Assembly (NCBI GenBank): GCA_002150815.3
Contig: NDFF03000003.1
Location: forward strand, 186,001 to 250,000
Direction of reading: 5' to 3'
From: Grammothele lineata
Taxonomy: Eukaryota > Basidiomycota > Agaricomycetes > Polyporales > Polyporaceae
Length of the DNA: 64,000 nucleotides
Shown here in pieces: positions 33,038-46,054 of the stretch (its first letter is position 1; each line of letters opens with the position of its first letter). The notes beneath the pieces were generated by a model. The model made no database searches. It worked only from the letters and a program-made list of their open reading frames with translations, and was not told the origin of the DNA. The position numbers were made by a program, and so were the translations under genes.

Positions 33038-35150
33038 AAGAATAAACTCGTATCCGCCACCCCGCCCCCTCTCCTCAGATCCGCACAAGCCCCCCGCCCA
33101 TCCGCTGTCGCCGCTACCACGACTGCGACAATGGCGCAGTGACGCCCCCCGCTTCGTACACGCACAAGCACACGGATCCCGCGGTTAAACTCGCCCATCT
33201 CCCGCCCACCGCAACCTCTTCCTTCTCTACACCCGTCTTCACGCTCTCCCGCACCGCTCCAGGCCTCCGTGTCGCTTTCCGCCTGCCGTGTACAATATCC
33301 CGTTCCCGGCGTCCATGAACCCACCCAGATATTACGCACACCTGTATGAGCATGTACGATCCCGTTTATGACCCTGCACCCGCCCCGCTCCTCGTGGCCG
33401 CCGCCTTACACACCCGAATACCAGGTTCCGAACTATGCTACGAGTACTATTTTCTCTACTGCTCTCGCCATGCTTTCCTCTCCCGCAGAAGCAATACATT
33501 GCTGCCCTCGTCCGCATACCCTACGATCGATTAAATGGACGGACGGGCTACTGCCACCACGCACGCGGGCGTTCCTTGCCCCGTCCCGCCCTGCATCCCC
33601 TGCCTGCCTACCTCCTTGTCGTACTCCCGTACGCGGCCCGCTCCGCTCGTTATTCCTGCGGGATTCACGCGCGCCGTGGCGGCTGCCCGGCTCGCCCCGC
33701 CCGCCCACCGGAATGCGACAGAAAACCTCCGCACCGTGGGGGTGCGCCCGCGCGGACCACTGTCGGCCCTCTCCTTCTGCCTTGTCTTCTGCCTTTCTTC
33801 TTTACCCCTTCTTCTCTCTCTTTCTCCCCCACCGCCCACTTGCAGCGTGTCCGGGATTCGCCAGAGATCCCATCCGCTCGACACGCACAGCGAACGAGTT
33901 CTGCTTCCGTGTTTCTCGCCCCGCTTCCTCGTCTACTTCTTTCCGGAAGGCTCTTTCTCTCTTCCTCTCTATTTCTCTCGCGCTAGGTCTTCCGCCACCG
34001 GTGGTTTTCCCTTTCAGTACAGGGCCTGAGGCTGCGGCCGGCGGGATTGAATATCAGGCCCTGCCGCTCAGAATTCCCCGGAATATTAAAATATGAATGC
34101 CCCGTAATCCGCGCCGCAGCCTTAGGGCCGCACCACCTGCTCGTCCGCGGCCACCCGTCAGGCGTTTTCCTATTGGCCATGAAATGCCGGCCGGGCCGTA
34201 TGGCGCGGACATCCGAAAGAGGTATCCCTGGTGTAGCGTCGGAAGGGCGAGGCGAGGCGTGGCGTTGCGCGGCCGTTGTTCAAAAGACAAGGCCAAAAGC
34301 CTGGGAGAATATGGAAAAGGCGGAAGGGGGCCATGCTTGCGTCGCGCGTGCACCGGCAGCGGAGGTGGGAGAGCGAGAAAGCGGGCTGGGGAGGAACTCG
34401 AGCCTCGCGGGGCTTCGAGAACCACGCGAGGCACGCGAGCCTGGCGCGAGGGAAAATTCTCCAGCTGCCGCCCGACAGGGAGGCAGGCAGGGCGGAGACA
34501 ATTTACAAACAGACAGCCAATTTCTGGACGGAGACAGACAATGCGCGTACCGATCCGGAGCATGGGATACGTAGTAGCGGACACGAGGGCCCTGCCCTGC
34601 TTGCACGGAGCTCGAAAAAATGCGGAGAAGGTGGGTCGGGGTTGGGGAGGAGGCTTCGCAGATCCCGCCGACGACATCTGCGCACTTGTGACTCCAGCTA
34701 GTGCCCTGGCATGGTCCGCGCCCGTCAATCTCGCGTGCGTGCAGCGTGTGCGTGCCGCATTCCCGCGCGCGCGGGCGACGCGATTACGACATCTTAATTA
34801 ACGGCGAGGCGTCCAGAACGCACGGGCTGCCCACGAGAGCTGGCGGGGGGCGCGAAGCTCGATGGCGCGCCGGCGAGAGATCTGCTGTCGTTGTCATTGT
34901 TGGTGTTGTTGGCCGGCCGTGATCGTGATGCACGTCGTCTGCACCCGCGAGGGCGACAAGTCAACTAGTCGACATCCGGGCGCGCAGGCTATGGTTACGG
35001 GCTAGGCACCGCAATGGTATTACAATTACGAATATTAAGAGGCCGGCGGTCTAATTCTCCTTTGATTATCCTTCCATCCTTCCCTGCCGGACCCAGGCGA
35101 CCAAACTCCGGCCTCGTCCGTCCGTTGGCTTGTCCGTCTATCGAGGACCC
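33038..35150. other. 2.1 kb convergent intergenic region
   Basis: Between tail-to-tail genes (AT-hook + and KMO -). This is longer than the other convergent gaps in the window. Frames of 100-240 codons overlap on both strands and look compositional. The plus strand is pyrimidine-rich at 33170-33260 and 33780-33990. I see no repeat structure or RNA gene, but a non-coding transcript or short spliced gene could be missed. Confidence 0.4.
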
Positions 35151-37305
35151 TTACGCCCTCCCGCCGTAAAACTTGCGAAATAAAACGGCGGATGCGACGC
35201 CTGCAGCAGCGACTGTCGTCGCTGCAGTGATCCACGCTGCACGGCCGAGAACACGGGACTGCCTCTCGGATTTTCGGCGCACGGTCGAGTAGCTAATGTC
35301 CGGCCGGAACGTGACCATCGTATACAGGGGCAGCCAGCCTGCGGCCGAGTTAGGGAAGGCCGAGTCCGCGAGGCTGGGGATGACGTCCGTCGCGGTGACG
35401 TGTGCCCAGTTGAGCGAATACAGGATATTGTCGAGAGCCTTGCGGAAGCGGTAGCCCAGGGTCGTGACCGAGTGGCGCATCTCGACGCTGCGACGCGCGA
35501 GCAGTAGACAATAAGCGAAGGGGCGGCCGGATGCGTCAGGGGATCAGTCGGTCAGTCAGTCAATGGGGTTACCACGGCTAAAACAAAAAGCAAGGCGGCG
35601 GGAGCAGAGGGGTAACTTACTAGTTCTCCATCGCCAGCTCACAGATGGCGACAAGGTCCTCATGGCGGGTGTCCGAATATTTTGTGAGAGCCGCCGCCAG
35701 CCGCGGATCTTGGGCACCGTCGTCACCGGGGATGGACGTAGTCGCGGGGTTTACGCCCGCTTCTCGAAGGAGGATGTCCAGCACGCGCACGTCTTCTAGC
35801 CCACAGTTGAGGCCCTGGCCGTAAAATGGAACCATCGCGTGTGCGGCATCTCCAAGGAGGATCGCGCAGTCCTTGTAGTGGTAGGGCCGCGTCTGCTCGT
35901 CGCCAAGGGGTAGACAGGCCATATCGACGAAGCACATTTCATGTCAGGGTGGGGGTTACGAACACGCCCGGCGGGCGGTAGGGTAAACGGTTGAGGGGCA
36001 CGGAGCATAGTTCAGCGAGAGGAAGGAATCACGCCCCGAAACGCGGAAAGGGCCGCACCTTGATGGACATAAGCGCACTACGGGGGTTCCGATGGAAGTC
36101 CTCCAGGAGCGCCTTCTCGCCAATGAGGGGGAGGGCGTCCGGGAATTGCGTGCGGAACCACCGAAGGATGTTCTCGTCAGAGTCGAGACCGTCGAACTCG
36201 GCGGTCGGCGCGAACAGCGTGCAGGTGAACGTGAAGTCCTGTACGCGTGCAGGCCGTGAGTACGAAGCGGGTACATGGAAGAAATCGTCGGAACGGTCGG
36301 AATGTCTGGCGAACCTTATTCGGCAGCGCAATTAGCATAAAGGTGTGTCGGGGCCAGATGTGCAGGTGGTTGGGGTCGAGCAAAAAGGTAGGATCTCCGC
36401 CGGGCATTTTCGGCGGGCCCGCCGGCATCTTGAGTTCGATATAATCGTGAGTAATATACTCCTGCACGTAGTCCATGCTGTGGGAGCGTGCGGAAGGTTT
36501 ACGTTGGGTGAGCAGGGTCACAAGAAGATCGGTCAAGAATATCAAGGGAGTCGATAGGATAAACGCACCGGACTACGCGCATCAGCTGACGCCGAACGAT
36601 AGAGTAGCTCCCATCTGCGCCGAGGCAGAAGTCGAAGGGGACGTCCACATCACGGTCCCCCTCGAGGTCGCGCACAGACATGTGCTTGCGGTCGAAGTCG
36701 ACGGCGGTGACCTTGTGCTGGAAGAAGACGCGGATGGCGGGGATGGCGAGGGCTTCCCCGAGGAGATCCTCGTTGAGGAATGCGCGGCCGATGGAGTTGA
36801 TGCACTGGGCGCCGGGCGGGCAAGCGATGGAGCCGGCGGGGAGCGGTGCATGGGGCGGGAGATACGAATGAATGGCGGCGCGGGGCCAAAGGCAGGCAGG
36901 AGAAGGCGCACCTGGCCGTCCCGGTCATAGGGCTGGCTCTGCTGGCGGCCTTGTGGATCGTGTATCATCCTGCCACGCATGGGAATGACAGTACTCAAAA
37001 AACGGTCCGCGGCGGCGGGGTCGATTGCGCGGATGGCAGCGAGGCCCCGGGCGGATATGGCTAGATTAATGGACCGCTGCTGCGCGGCCGCCTTGGAGGA
37101 CGGGAGACGCATGTCTTCGGATTCCCCGCGCACGACATTCAATTATGGCTAGGTAGAATGAGCCGAGGCGTGGGCTCCTACCTGGACGGCCCTCGTACAT
37201 GTCCACGGCCCAGCCTTGTTTCGCAAGGGCCATCGCGGCGAGACATCCCACGGGTCCAGCACCAACAACGACCGCCTTCCGAGGATTGGACGCGGGGTAG
37301 GACAT
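35151..37305 (-). CDS. BNA4: kynurenine 3-monooxygenase
   Basis: FAD enzyme that hydroxylates L-kynurenine to 3-hydroxykynurenine with NADPH and O2, in the kynurenine route to NAD+. The start at 37305 gives the Rossmann segment [20 protein letters not shown], then [64 protein letters not shown] and [15 protein letters not shown], then the FAD-binding [21 protein letters not shown]. The C-terminal exon carries [25 protein letters not shown] and a hydrophobic anchor ([19 protein letters not shown]) with a basic end, matching outer-mitochondrial-membrane anchoring in this family. About seven exons are needed, with frame changes at 36.6-36.9 kb explained by introns. Intact; divergent from PIS1. 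Confidence 0.93.
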
Positions 37306-39172
37306 GCCGGGGAAGACGCAGAGGAAGCACTGTGTACAGGACGGATATTAGTATTCGCGGCTGGAGTGTGTGTGAGCGTGGCGTAGGGAGCTGCAGCGTC
37401 GACCGTCGGCTGACGAAGAGGAGAAGATATGATATGATGCGACGCCGCTGGACTCACATAGAACTGCTAGGCACGAGGCGCAAGAAGACGTCGGGAGAGC
37501 AGAGAAGTGTGGCGGAGTGGCCGGTACGGGGACGCAGCGAGGGACCGCCTCTTCAATTGGCCCGCTCGAACCCGCTGACGACAACCCTCCTCGCGCGCCA
37601 AGCGAGATCGGACGATCCTCGGCATTTCCCGCGTGCGCCCATACTGCCATCATCGTCCGTGCGGCGTCGGACCGCCACCGCAAGACCGCAGAGCACGTCG
37701 TCCATAGAGCGCGGCGCGCGTCGTCGGCCTCACCCCGCCGCGGGGCGAACGCGGGCCAGCACAGCGGGCGCACCGTCGGGCGCGTGATGGGAGCTCGAAG
37801 GTGAGTAGCACCAGCGACGTTTCGAAGCGTGTTTGCCATGTCGCTCCCACGCCTGCCCCTGCAGCCTGCGACAGCAATGGGCCTTCTCCGGTCCTTCAAA
37901 ATCTCGTCCGCCGCGGGCCAGCCTTCTGCACCCGCCTCTGACCCCGCTTTCTCGCCCCCACCTTTTGCTGCACCCTCGGCCGCTTCTGCAGCCACCCATA
38001 TATCCAGGCACGCCCCCCGTGCCCTTGTGCCGCGTCTGAAAGTCTCTTTCTGCCCCCGTCAGTCTGCCACCAGTTCCCGCGCCTTTCACATGCTATCTGC
38101 CCCCTGCACGTTCATCAGGCAATCCTTTCTCAGAGCGCGCGCGCGAATTAGCCATCGGTCCCATTTGTTCCTTCATACGCCAAGCTCCCCCAGGCTCTCT
38201 CGGCCCGGGCTCGTGGCGTTGCGCAGGCGTTCACCCCGCGCGTTCGCCAGCCTCGGTTACCTTGTACTGCGTGCCTTCCTGTGCCCGTAAAACGGAATCC
38301 TCCACTCGAAATGGGGGTTGCGCGGGCCTTAGCAACATTAGCGTTCGGCATGGCTTTCCGGCTTACATAAATAAGCATCCTCCGTCCTACGTCGTGGTCT
38401 TCGTACGTCTCCGTTCACATCCCCGTCGTTCGCGACGGCGCCAAACGGTGCTCCCTATATGGCTAGTATCGGCTCTCGCAACCCTGAGGGCCTGATGTTC
38501 CACTATACTAGTACTATGTGCCCACAGCCCGAGTGTGCGCCTGGCGGTCCACATCGATGCGACACATTGCGGCAAACAGTCCCCTGCGGCCTTCCCCCAC
38601 GTTCCCTCGCACACCGCACCTCGATCCCTCCTCCTCCGGTCTTCGCGGCGCCGCTGAGTTGCTGCGAAGGGCGAGCTTTTCAGAACTGCCTCTCAGCTGA
38701 CTTGGCTCGCGCCCGCTTGTCAGGTCGCAGCCTCCACGCAGCAGAGTAATTCAAATATATTTATCTCCTCAGAGTACTTAACGTCGCACTGAAGCCGGCC
38801 GAGACCAGAGCACTTAACCCAAAACTGCAGGGAACTCGCATGCTGTCCGAAGGCCCTTGCTGTGCTCTAGCGTACTGCGGGGGACAGCAGGCAGTTGAAC
38901 GGATTTTGCCCCGAGTCCGACGCGATATCTGCGCACAACAAACCCGGCTATGGTCAATGTTTGTCATCCTGCACTACTGGCTTCGTCTCGTCATCGGGAT
39001 GACCACCGAGAGTGACGTGGGCGTGATTGTGTGACGAGACGCGCACTCGAGACGCCGAGATACTCGTGCCGATCGGGCGCTCGGGGCGCGGGGCTCGCTC
39101 AGCCTGTGCCGTTCGCCGCTCGTCCTACGTGGGCGCGTCCTTTGCTCGTCCCCTAAGGCCCCAACGTTCACC
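37306..39172. promoter_or_regulatory. divergent upstream region of BNA4 and PIS1
   Basis: About 1.9 kb between divergent starts. A minus-strand frame of 215 codons at 37348-37995 and plus-strand frames at 37829-38290 overlap and lack conserved motifs, so neither is called. An AT-rich island lies at about 38740-38770. Promoters of both genes must lie here. Confidence 0.4.
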
Positions 39173-40194
39173 ATGTCCTCGCGAGGTTCGAAGAGCTCAA
39201 GCAGGTCACGCCCTTCCGTCGACGTAGTCGACGCGAAGGTCGCCGTCGACCTCGCCACCGCCCAGACGTACTCGGAGAACGTCTTCCTCTTCGTGCCCAA
39301 TCTTATCGGTCCGTCTCGTTCCCCCTCCGTCTGGCTCTCGTTGTAACTTTTGGAGCTTCTAGGGTACTCTCGGATCATATTGGCGGCGCTCTCTCTCCAT
39401 TACATGAACTACCATCCAAAGTACTGCACAGTGCTTTACTCCATCTCCTGCTTACTGGACGCGTTCGATGGGCATGCCGCGAGGGCGTTGGGGCAGGCAT
39501 CCAAGTTCGGAGCCGTTCTAGACATGGTCACTGACCGGTGAGTGCATGTATTCTACCCCTTTCAACAAGTCGCTTAAGCCGTCCCCACAAAGTTGTACAA
39601 CAACATCTTTGCTCTGCTACCTCACTTCTGCATACCCCGAATACGCCCTCGCGTTCCAGTTTCTCATCGCGCTCGACTTCAGTAGTCACTATATGCATAT
39701 GAATAGGTGCGTTCCTCTGCTCATAACTTTTGTGGAATGCTACATTGGGGGGTATATCAGTTCCCTTGTAACAGGCTCAAAAAGCCACAAGCAAGTCGAC
39801 GCGGGGGTTAGTGGTTTGCTGCGGTGGTATTACAATCCCGTGAGTGTCCGATCTTGAACGGAGCGAGACTCGGTTATGTGTCTGCCCTCTTACAACGATA
39901 CGCTTGCTTCAGACCGTCCTCTTCATTGTCTGCGCAGGCAATGAACTCTTCTACATCGCGTTGTACCTTATGAAGTGGGTACACACTCCACTATCCGAGT
40001 CGTTCGGGATCGAGGCGGACTGGGCGGCGGTCGTGTCCTGGCCGATAGTCTTGGCCATTATTTCCGCCCCCATCTGCGCCCTCAAAAACTGGTTGAATGT
40101 CGTGCAACTGTGGAAGGCGTCCAAGGTCCTGGTCGGGGTCGACCTGGCAGAGCGCGCGCAGGCGCGGGAGGAGGCGCTGCTGAAGAAGGACTGA
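39173..40194 (+). CDS. PIS1: phosphatidylinositol synthase
   Basis: CDP-diacylglycerol--inositol 3-phosphatidyltransferase of the ER membrane. The start at 39173 gives MSSRGSKSSSRSRPSVD, then ENVFLFVPNLIG joined (39308/39363) to YSRIILAALSLHYMNYHPKY. The CDP-alcohol phosphotransferase motif DG-x2-AR-x8-G-x3-D-x3-D is intact as DGHAARALGQASKFGAVLDM followed by VTD. Later exons supply FQFLIALDFSSHYMHM, SHKQVD...LRWYYNP, FIVCAGNELFYIALYL and WPIVLAIISAPICALKNWLN, ending in a charged tail at 40194. Length is about 240-250 residues, as expected. The other CDP-diacylglycerol-using enzyme, CHO1, lies about 6 kb away. Confidence 0.94.
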
Positions 40195-40532
40195 GCTGGA
40201 GCCTGGAGCCGCGCTGTGTCATCATGCTCTCATATCATCTCTACGCTACGTATGCGCTGTCTATAGACCGTCGTACAATTCTGTGCCCCGTACGCCATGT
40301 ACCAGCACTCTAATGACCGACACGATCCGCCAATCCATGTCTCGTCGCGTGTCTTGTTGCGTGTGCCGGAACGCTTGTGCCAGGATTTTTGAATTCAGAC
40401 GCTCGTGACCGAGCTCGTCAGAGTGGCAGGCGCCGGCGCGCTGGTCGAGTCCGCGTGGACGGTGCAGGTCTTTGCTTTCGCGCTCTCCTCTCCTCTCGTT
40501 TTCGTTCGGCAGGTCCTAGGTCTTCTGCTTGG
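40195..40532. other. intergenic between PIS1 and the AAA ATPase gene
   Basis: About 340 bases: the PIS1 3' flank and the upstream region of the AAA ATPase gene. An in-frame upstream ATG at 40377 exists, but its extension is Arg-rich and lacks conservation, so 40533 is preferred as start. Confidence 0.4.
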
Positions 40533-43500
40533 ATGCGGTCTCATCTTCTCGCTCGCAGAACGCGGTCATTCGTCAAGACCGTCCCCAGCCTCCCTCGCGC
40601 ACAGCTCTCTTCTACGCAGGCCCTCCGCTATCCTCGGAAAGACCCCCAGTCGTCTACACCCCGCCTCTCCCGACGCACGCTCTCTTCTGAGATCTCCGCA
40701 CCAGAACACCTGGAAGGCACTTCTTCTCTGCTCGCAGCTGACCCGCCACCCAATGGTGCTGACACGCCGCCGCTCCCTCCAGAAGACGGCGAGCCGGAGA
40801 AGCCGAAACCCCGCCGTCCTCGCGCCTCCTCCGCCGCCGCGAAGGACCCGGAGAGCGTCCCGCTCCCAGAGGGCCTGAGCGTGCTCTGGACGCCGGAGAG
40901 CAGCGGGCCCGAGCTGGACAGCACGACGTTGCCACCCCCCGAGATCTTCAACGAGGCGCTGCACAACCTTCACATCGTCCTCCACCCGCAGACGCAGCAC
41001 CGCGGGACATACTCGGCCGGCGGGGCGCCGCTGGTCGAGCCGACGCTCGCGCTATACTGCCCGATTGAGGGCGGGGACTACATTTTGGACGAGTCGGTGC
41101 GGGAGATGGCGCGCCGGACGGGCGCAGACGTCGTCGTGCTCGACGCGGTGCAGCTCGCGGCGGGCGAGTGCGGACACTTCGGGAAAGGTACGCGACGCCA
41201 ATGTGCGCTCGATGGAGTATGGCATGCTAACTGCACGGGACATGGTAACAGCTGCATCTGCGCTACAGTTGCAGAATAATCCGCTGCATTTTCCGTCATC
41301 GCCTACGCACGAGCCTGCGCGGCCAATGTCGCCACGTGAGAGCGAAGAAGATGACGAGGAGCCCTCATCGCCGTTCGTTATGTCTCCTATGACAGTGCAT
41401 GTCATGACTGCGCTACCACGACGAGCAACCCGAATTCTCGAGCCGTCACCTAGGAGCACGCCAATGGCCAAGCTGAAGGCGTTCTTCGACGAAGTCGTCA
41501 ACATTCCCCACGCACCACCTGCTGCTGGGGACTCGGACGAGCCTCCGTCAAGACGGCCTCGTATCGTCTATATTAGGGATTACCCCACACTCTCTGCGTC
41601 GTCATCAGTGTGGTATCCTGCGCTGCTGGCATCGGTCCGGCAACGACGGCAAGGTGTTTTGTCGAAGCCCTCCGTGCCGGTTCTGAACCCGACGGCCATC
41701 GTGTTCGGTATTAGTCCTTCGTTCTTGGTGCCCGAGACACCGGCCCACGCGCCCACCCCAACCATGCAAGGTGTTAACGTTATGTCCTCCCGCCAATCTG
41801 CCTCGGTGACGCCTGGCAGCACCTTCAAGCCGCAAACCGAGTTTGGGGAGGACAGTAACAGCGAAAAGGCGAGGGAAAAGCGTGTCCAACGCCGCCTCAA
41901 GCGGTGGGCCCGCGGAAACGCGGAAGACCTCCCCCGCCTCCTCGCTTCCAGTGACGACCTCACAGAGGCTAGTGTTCCGGACGGTGTCTCGAAGGGCGGC
42001 CGTCCCAACGTCGTCGTGCTCGGCCAGGAGGGCATTTCGGGGCTCCCGCCCTTCCTCGGCTCTGCGTTCTCGCGCGCGCTGGCGGGACGTAGTCACGGCA
42101 CGTCCGGGGGCGATAGCCGTCTGGGTTTCTTCCGCACGTCGCTCGTGTTCCCGACGGCTCGCTCGCTCACGCGGGAGCGCGAGAGCCGCGTCGCCCGGCG
42201 AAGAGAGATCAACGAGCTTGTGATGCGTATGGGCGTCGCGCAGGTCGGGGGCGTCCTCAACGCCCTCGCAGACGTGCCGGACACCACGGCAGACAATGCC
42301 GCGCACGAACACGGGAAGCACCCCTCCGCGGACGAGGAAGAGCATGACCGGACGCGCGCGCAGATGTGGGCGCACTGGGGCCACACGGTCGAGGTGTGGC
42401 CGAACGTGCAGCGGATCGCGGATAGGGCTGTCGGGGGTGTGATGGCGGCGAGCAAGGCCTACCTCCCTGCGTACAATCGCTCGCTTGAGCCGACGCACGT
42501 CCCGTGGTCCGCGGTCTTTGACGCGTGGGCCGCGGACAGGTCGACGCAGGACTTGTGGAAGACGCTGTTCGCGGCCCCGCCGGCAGGGAAGGCTCCACAC
42601 GAGAAGGAGGAGGAGCGCGGGGAGCCTGAGGAGCCGGACGTGGACGAGATCATCGAGAAGCTCAGGCGTAGCCAGGACCTGGACGAGCACGAGCAGAGGT
42701 TACTGGGCTGCATCGTTGATACGGGTGGGCTGTTTGATTCGGTCCGCAACGGAATGTTAGCTAACCGCTATTTTCCACAGCGTCGATCATGACAACATTC
42801 AATCATGTTCACCTGCCGGCCCACACCATTGACTCAGTGCGGACAATTGTGTCGTTGCCTTTGCTGCACCCCGGCGCATTCCAGCACGGCATCCTCAAAG
42901 AGCATAGCATGACTGGCTGCCTTCTCTTCGGACCTCCCGGAACGGGCAAGACACTTGTTGTTCGCGCTCTCGCCAAGGAAGCCGGATGCAGAATGCTGGT
43001 TGTCTCACCGTCGGACGTGATGGACATGGTGCGGCGAGAATTCCCATATGCTTGCGTATCCGTTTCTGACAGCCTGCCTGGAATTAGTACGTCGGAGAAG
43101 GCGAGAAGCTGGTCCGGGCGGTCTTCTCGCTCGCCCGCCGCTTATCTCCCTGCGTCGTCTTCATTGACGAGCTCGACGCGCTCTTCGGGGCGCGGCTGTC
43201 GAGGGAGTCGGGTAACTCCTTGGCCCACCGCGGGGTTATCACCGAATTCATGCAGGAAATGGACGGTCTCAAGTCTTCCAAAGACAGCAATGTCATTGTC
43301 ATCGGCGCTACAAACCGGCCGTTTGACCTAGACGACGCGGTGCTTCGTCGTTTGCCTCGCCGTCTCCTCGTGGATCTGCCAGGAGAGAAGGAACGCGAAG
43401 GTGCGCTCTGTTAACCTTGTTACACCTCGCCTCCCCTTAGCGTTATCTCCCGTCCAATCCCCATTCCGGGTCTTATCCGCACTGGACACGCTGACTGACA

Positions 43501-44287
43501 TGGCAAATTCTCCCCCATAGAAATCCTCAAAATCCTGCTCCGGGACGAGACGCTTGCAGATGACGTGGACCTCAAGCAGCTCGCAAAGAAGACGGAAAGC
43601 TTCTCTGGTTCCGACCTGAAGCGTCAGTATCACTTTTTCAATGTCCGCGCGCATATGCTTCTACTGTTCTAGTACCACTGACGCCCAATTCTAGACCTCT
43701 GCGTGAGCGCCGCCCTGGACGCGGTGAAAGAGCGCGTCGTGGTGCCGTGGCGACAGTCCATCGTTGTTCCACCATCACCCGCCCCTGCTGCCGAACCTAC
43801 GTCCGCGGAGACCCGGTTAAGCGACCAACGGTCGCCTGACTTGTCCGCTTTCACGGCGGACACGCAGGATGAGGCATCTCAGGAACAACAGACCGCGTGT
43901 TCCCCACATACAAACGTTTCCTCGCCCTCATCGGTGGCGCAAGAGCCTAGGGAGCAAATGGAGACCGAGGCCGAGGCCGCGACCACTGCAGAAGAGGGCG
44001 CTGCAGCGGCTCACGTGCGTTGCCTAGCGGGACGCAACTTCGAACAGGCCCTGAAGGAGATTACGCCCTCGGCGTCCGAGTCTCTCGGTAGTCTCGCGGA
44101 GTTGCGCAAGTGGAATGATGAGTTCGGTGAGGGCCGCCGGACGAAAAAGCGGCAGGTCTGGGGCAAGGACCGCTTTGGCTTCACCGTGCCTACGTCCGAG
44201 GGTGTTCCTGCGCCGGTCAAGCCTGAGCCGCCGCTTGTCTCGGTAACGCCGATACCCCTACATCCTACGTCCCCTACGTCTCCATGA
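40533..44287 (+). CDS. mitochondrial Msp1-like AAA+ ATPase
   Basis: Six exons (40533-41187, 41252-42724, 42781-43028, 43088-43400, 43521-43622, 43695-44287) give 1127 residues. The N-terminus (MRSHLLARRTRSFVKTVPSL) is Arg/Ser-rich without acids, like a mitochondrial presequence. A poorly conserved region of about 700 residues follows, including IVYIRDYPTLSAS and NPTAIVFGISPSF. The single AAA module near the C-terminus has LLGCIVD, Walker A GPPGTGKT, YVGEGEKLVRAVFSLARR, Walker B CVVFIDELDALFG, sensor GATNRPFDLDDAVLRR and KTESFSGSDLKHLCVSAAL. Spacing and the FSGSDL helix match the Msp1/ATAD1 clade, but the large N-terminal domain replaces the Msp1 membrane anchor. It may be a mitochondrial-matrix paralogue; the substrate is unknown. 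Confidence 0.85.
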
Positions 44288-44403
44288 TTACGGAAGGGCG
44301 GAATCAGTATGGCATTGTACTAGAGAGTCATATGCTCCGATATACTAGATACACTATAATAGAAACTGGTGTACACTGAACAAGACATCCCAGACTGAAG
44401 CAA

Positions 44404-45728
44404 TCAACCACGTCGAGAAGATTTGCGACGCTGTGGAGGCGGCGAATCATCTTCATCCATGACTTCCTCACGTGCCTTCTTCTTCCCCTTTCCCCGGCCG
44501 TTCGTCTGGGTCTGCCGTGGCTGAGATTGCGACCCTTCGCCATTTGCACCGCTATCAGCATACTCGCCCTCGGCTTCCTCCTCGCCCTTGTCCTCACGGT
44601 CCTCATCTTCTTCAGTGTCTTCGCTGGATTTGCGGCGCGCGCGACGTGACATCTGGTCTTGGCCTTCTTTAAACGCGGCCTCGCCAATGGGACGCAGTTT
44701 CTCAGCGTCATTGCCGGCCCAAGACGCAGCGCAACTTGGGCAGGCTTGTTTCTTGCGATACTTGCTGAAACAGTGGGTGTGCAAGCGAACCTTACACTGC
44801 GATGTATAGCAGGCGATGCCGCGAGTGACAAGCTTCAAGCGGGGATGAGGAGACGTTTATGAACAAGTGCATGGCAGCTAGTAACGTACCTCCATGCAAA
44901 TAGTGCAGTCCACGACGTCGTTGTCATATGTTGTCCGCAAGTATGTCTGAAGCTCCAAGATAGTACGTGAGGATAGGGAGTAACGTCCGTGCCTGTGGTT
45001 GCAGTACAGAACATGAGGTATATCTCCGTATACAGGATAAGCAACACGCACCTGCTCTTCATGAGCCACCCTTTCGCTACAAAACTGCCCAGCACGACCT
45101 CCGCCTGTGACTTGGTCATACTGCTTGTCTTTAGCGAGTTAACTTCACGCAACGCTGCGAGCGAAGAGACACAGAAAGACTCGCTGGGCGCTAGCATGAT
45201 CTGCTCAATCTGCTCAGAGAAGGGTCGTCATGGGTGTCCTGTGGGGTAGAAAAAACAAAGGATCGACGCACCACCGCCTTGAAGTAGGCGATCTCAAGCG
45301 CACTATATTCTGTAGCCATCTGTGCAATCTCATCTCCCTTACGGTTCACCTGAATGCTCAAGGATCATCGCTATGCCTAATTTAGTGATGGGGTATATAG
45401 GAGGGACGTACCACGGCGTAGAGCTCTGTGCCACTCACTTCGTCACTTAGATGCGCAAATTCGAGGTCGAGGGGGTTTAGCGCGTCATTGACCTTCGTGA
45501 CAAACTCGTCCCATGATGCCCTGTCCCCACGGTATCGGACGTCTAGCGACTCGTTCGCAGCTACAAATGGTGAGCAGACTGGGCACATTCGAGGTGGCTG
45601 AAGTACATACTTTTCACTGCTTCGATGCATTGTTCCCATATTTTCGCAGCAAGCCTCTGAGAGAGTATCCGCCGCGATAGTATTGCCTGGAGAAAAAGGC
45701 GTTGTACGTCGTTGGATGAGATCGCCAT
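44404..45728 (-). CDS. NSE1: SMC5/6 complex subunit Nse1
   Basis: Non-SMC element 1 of the Smc5/6 genome-stability complex, a RING-type partner of Nse3. The start at 45728 gives MAISSNDVQRLFLQAILSRR. Further exons carry WDEFVTKVNDALNPLDLEFAHL, GTELYAVV, EIAQMATEYSALEIAYFK, SSMTKSQAEVVLGSFVAKGWL and SSRTILELQTYLRTTY. The variant RING is CTICME / LVTRGIACYTSQCKVRLH / THCFSKYRKKQACPSC. The C-terminal tail of about 90 residues is acidic then basic and disordered (SSEDTEEDEDREDKGEEE...RRKSSRRG), longer than in yeast. Six or seven exons, all GT-AG. It shares the strand with CHO1 and PRI2 but spacing does not suggest co-transcription. Confidence 0.93.
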
Positions 45729-46054
45729 GGTGTCGGACGGGGGTGCGCGCGCGAGAAGAAGCGAGACGCGTATTTGACCGCGACGCGACGCGTCTGGTTC
45801 CCACGCTCACATGCATCAACGGCTTTAAGATTCTTCTGTGGGTCGTGCTTCTCCCGAAGCCGATGACGCAAGAGAAAGGAGTGCGAGTACAGAGCACTAG
45901 GTTGAGCTAGTAATTAATCCAGTCCAATACATGTACGGTCGTGAGTCGTGAATATCTCATCCAGGCCGTCATAAACCCACCACCAGACTACCGGCTCTCC
46001 AACGTCCGCCAAACCAGCCACGTACGATGGTATCCCGAACCCAGACATACTCTT
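45729..46054. other. NSE1 upstream / CHO1 3' flank
   Basis: About 325 bases between two minus-strand genes. No gene or repeat seen. Confidence 0.4.

Noticed and set aside
33368..34801. Frames of 160-240 codons on both strands
   Set aside because: Heavily overlapping, low-complexity and without conserved blocks or splice logic.
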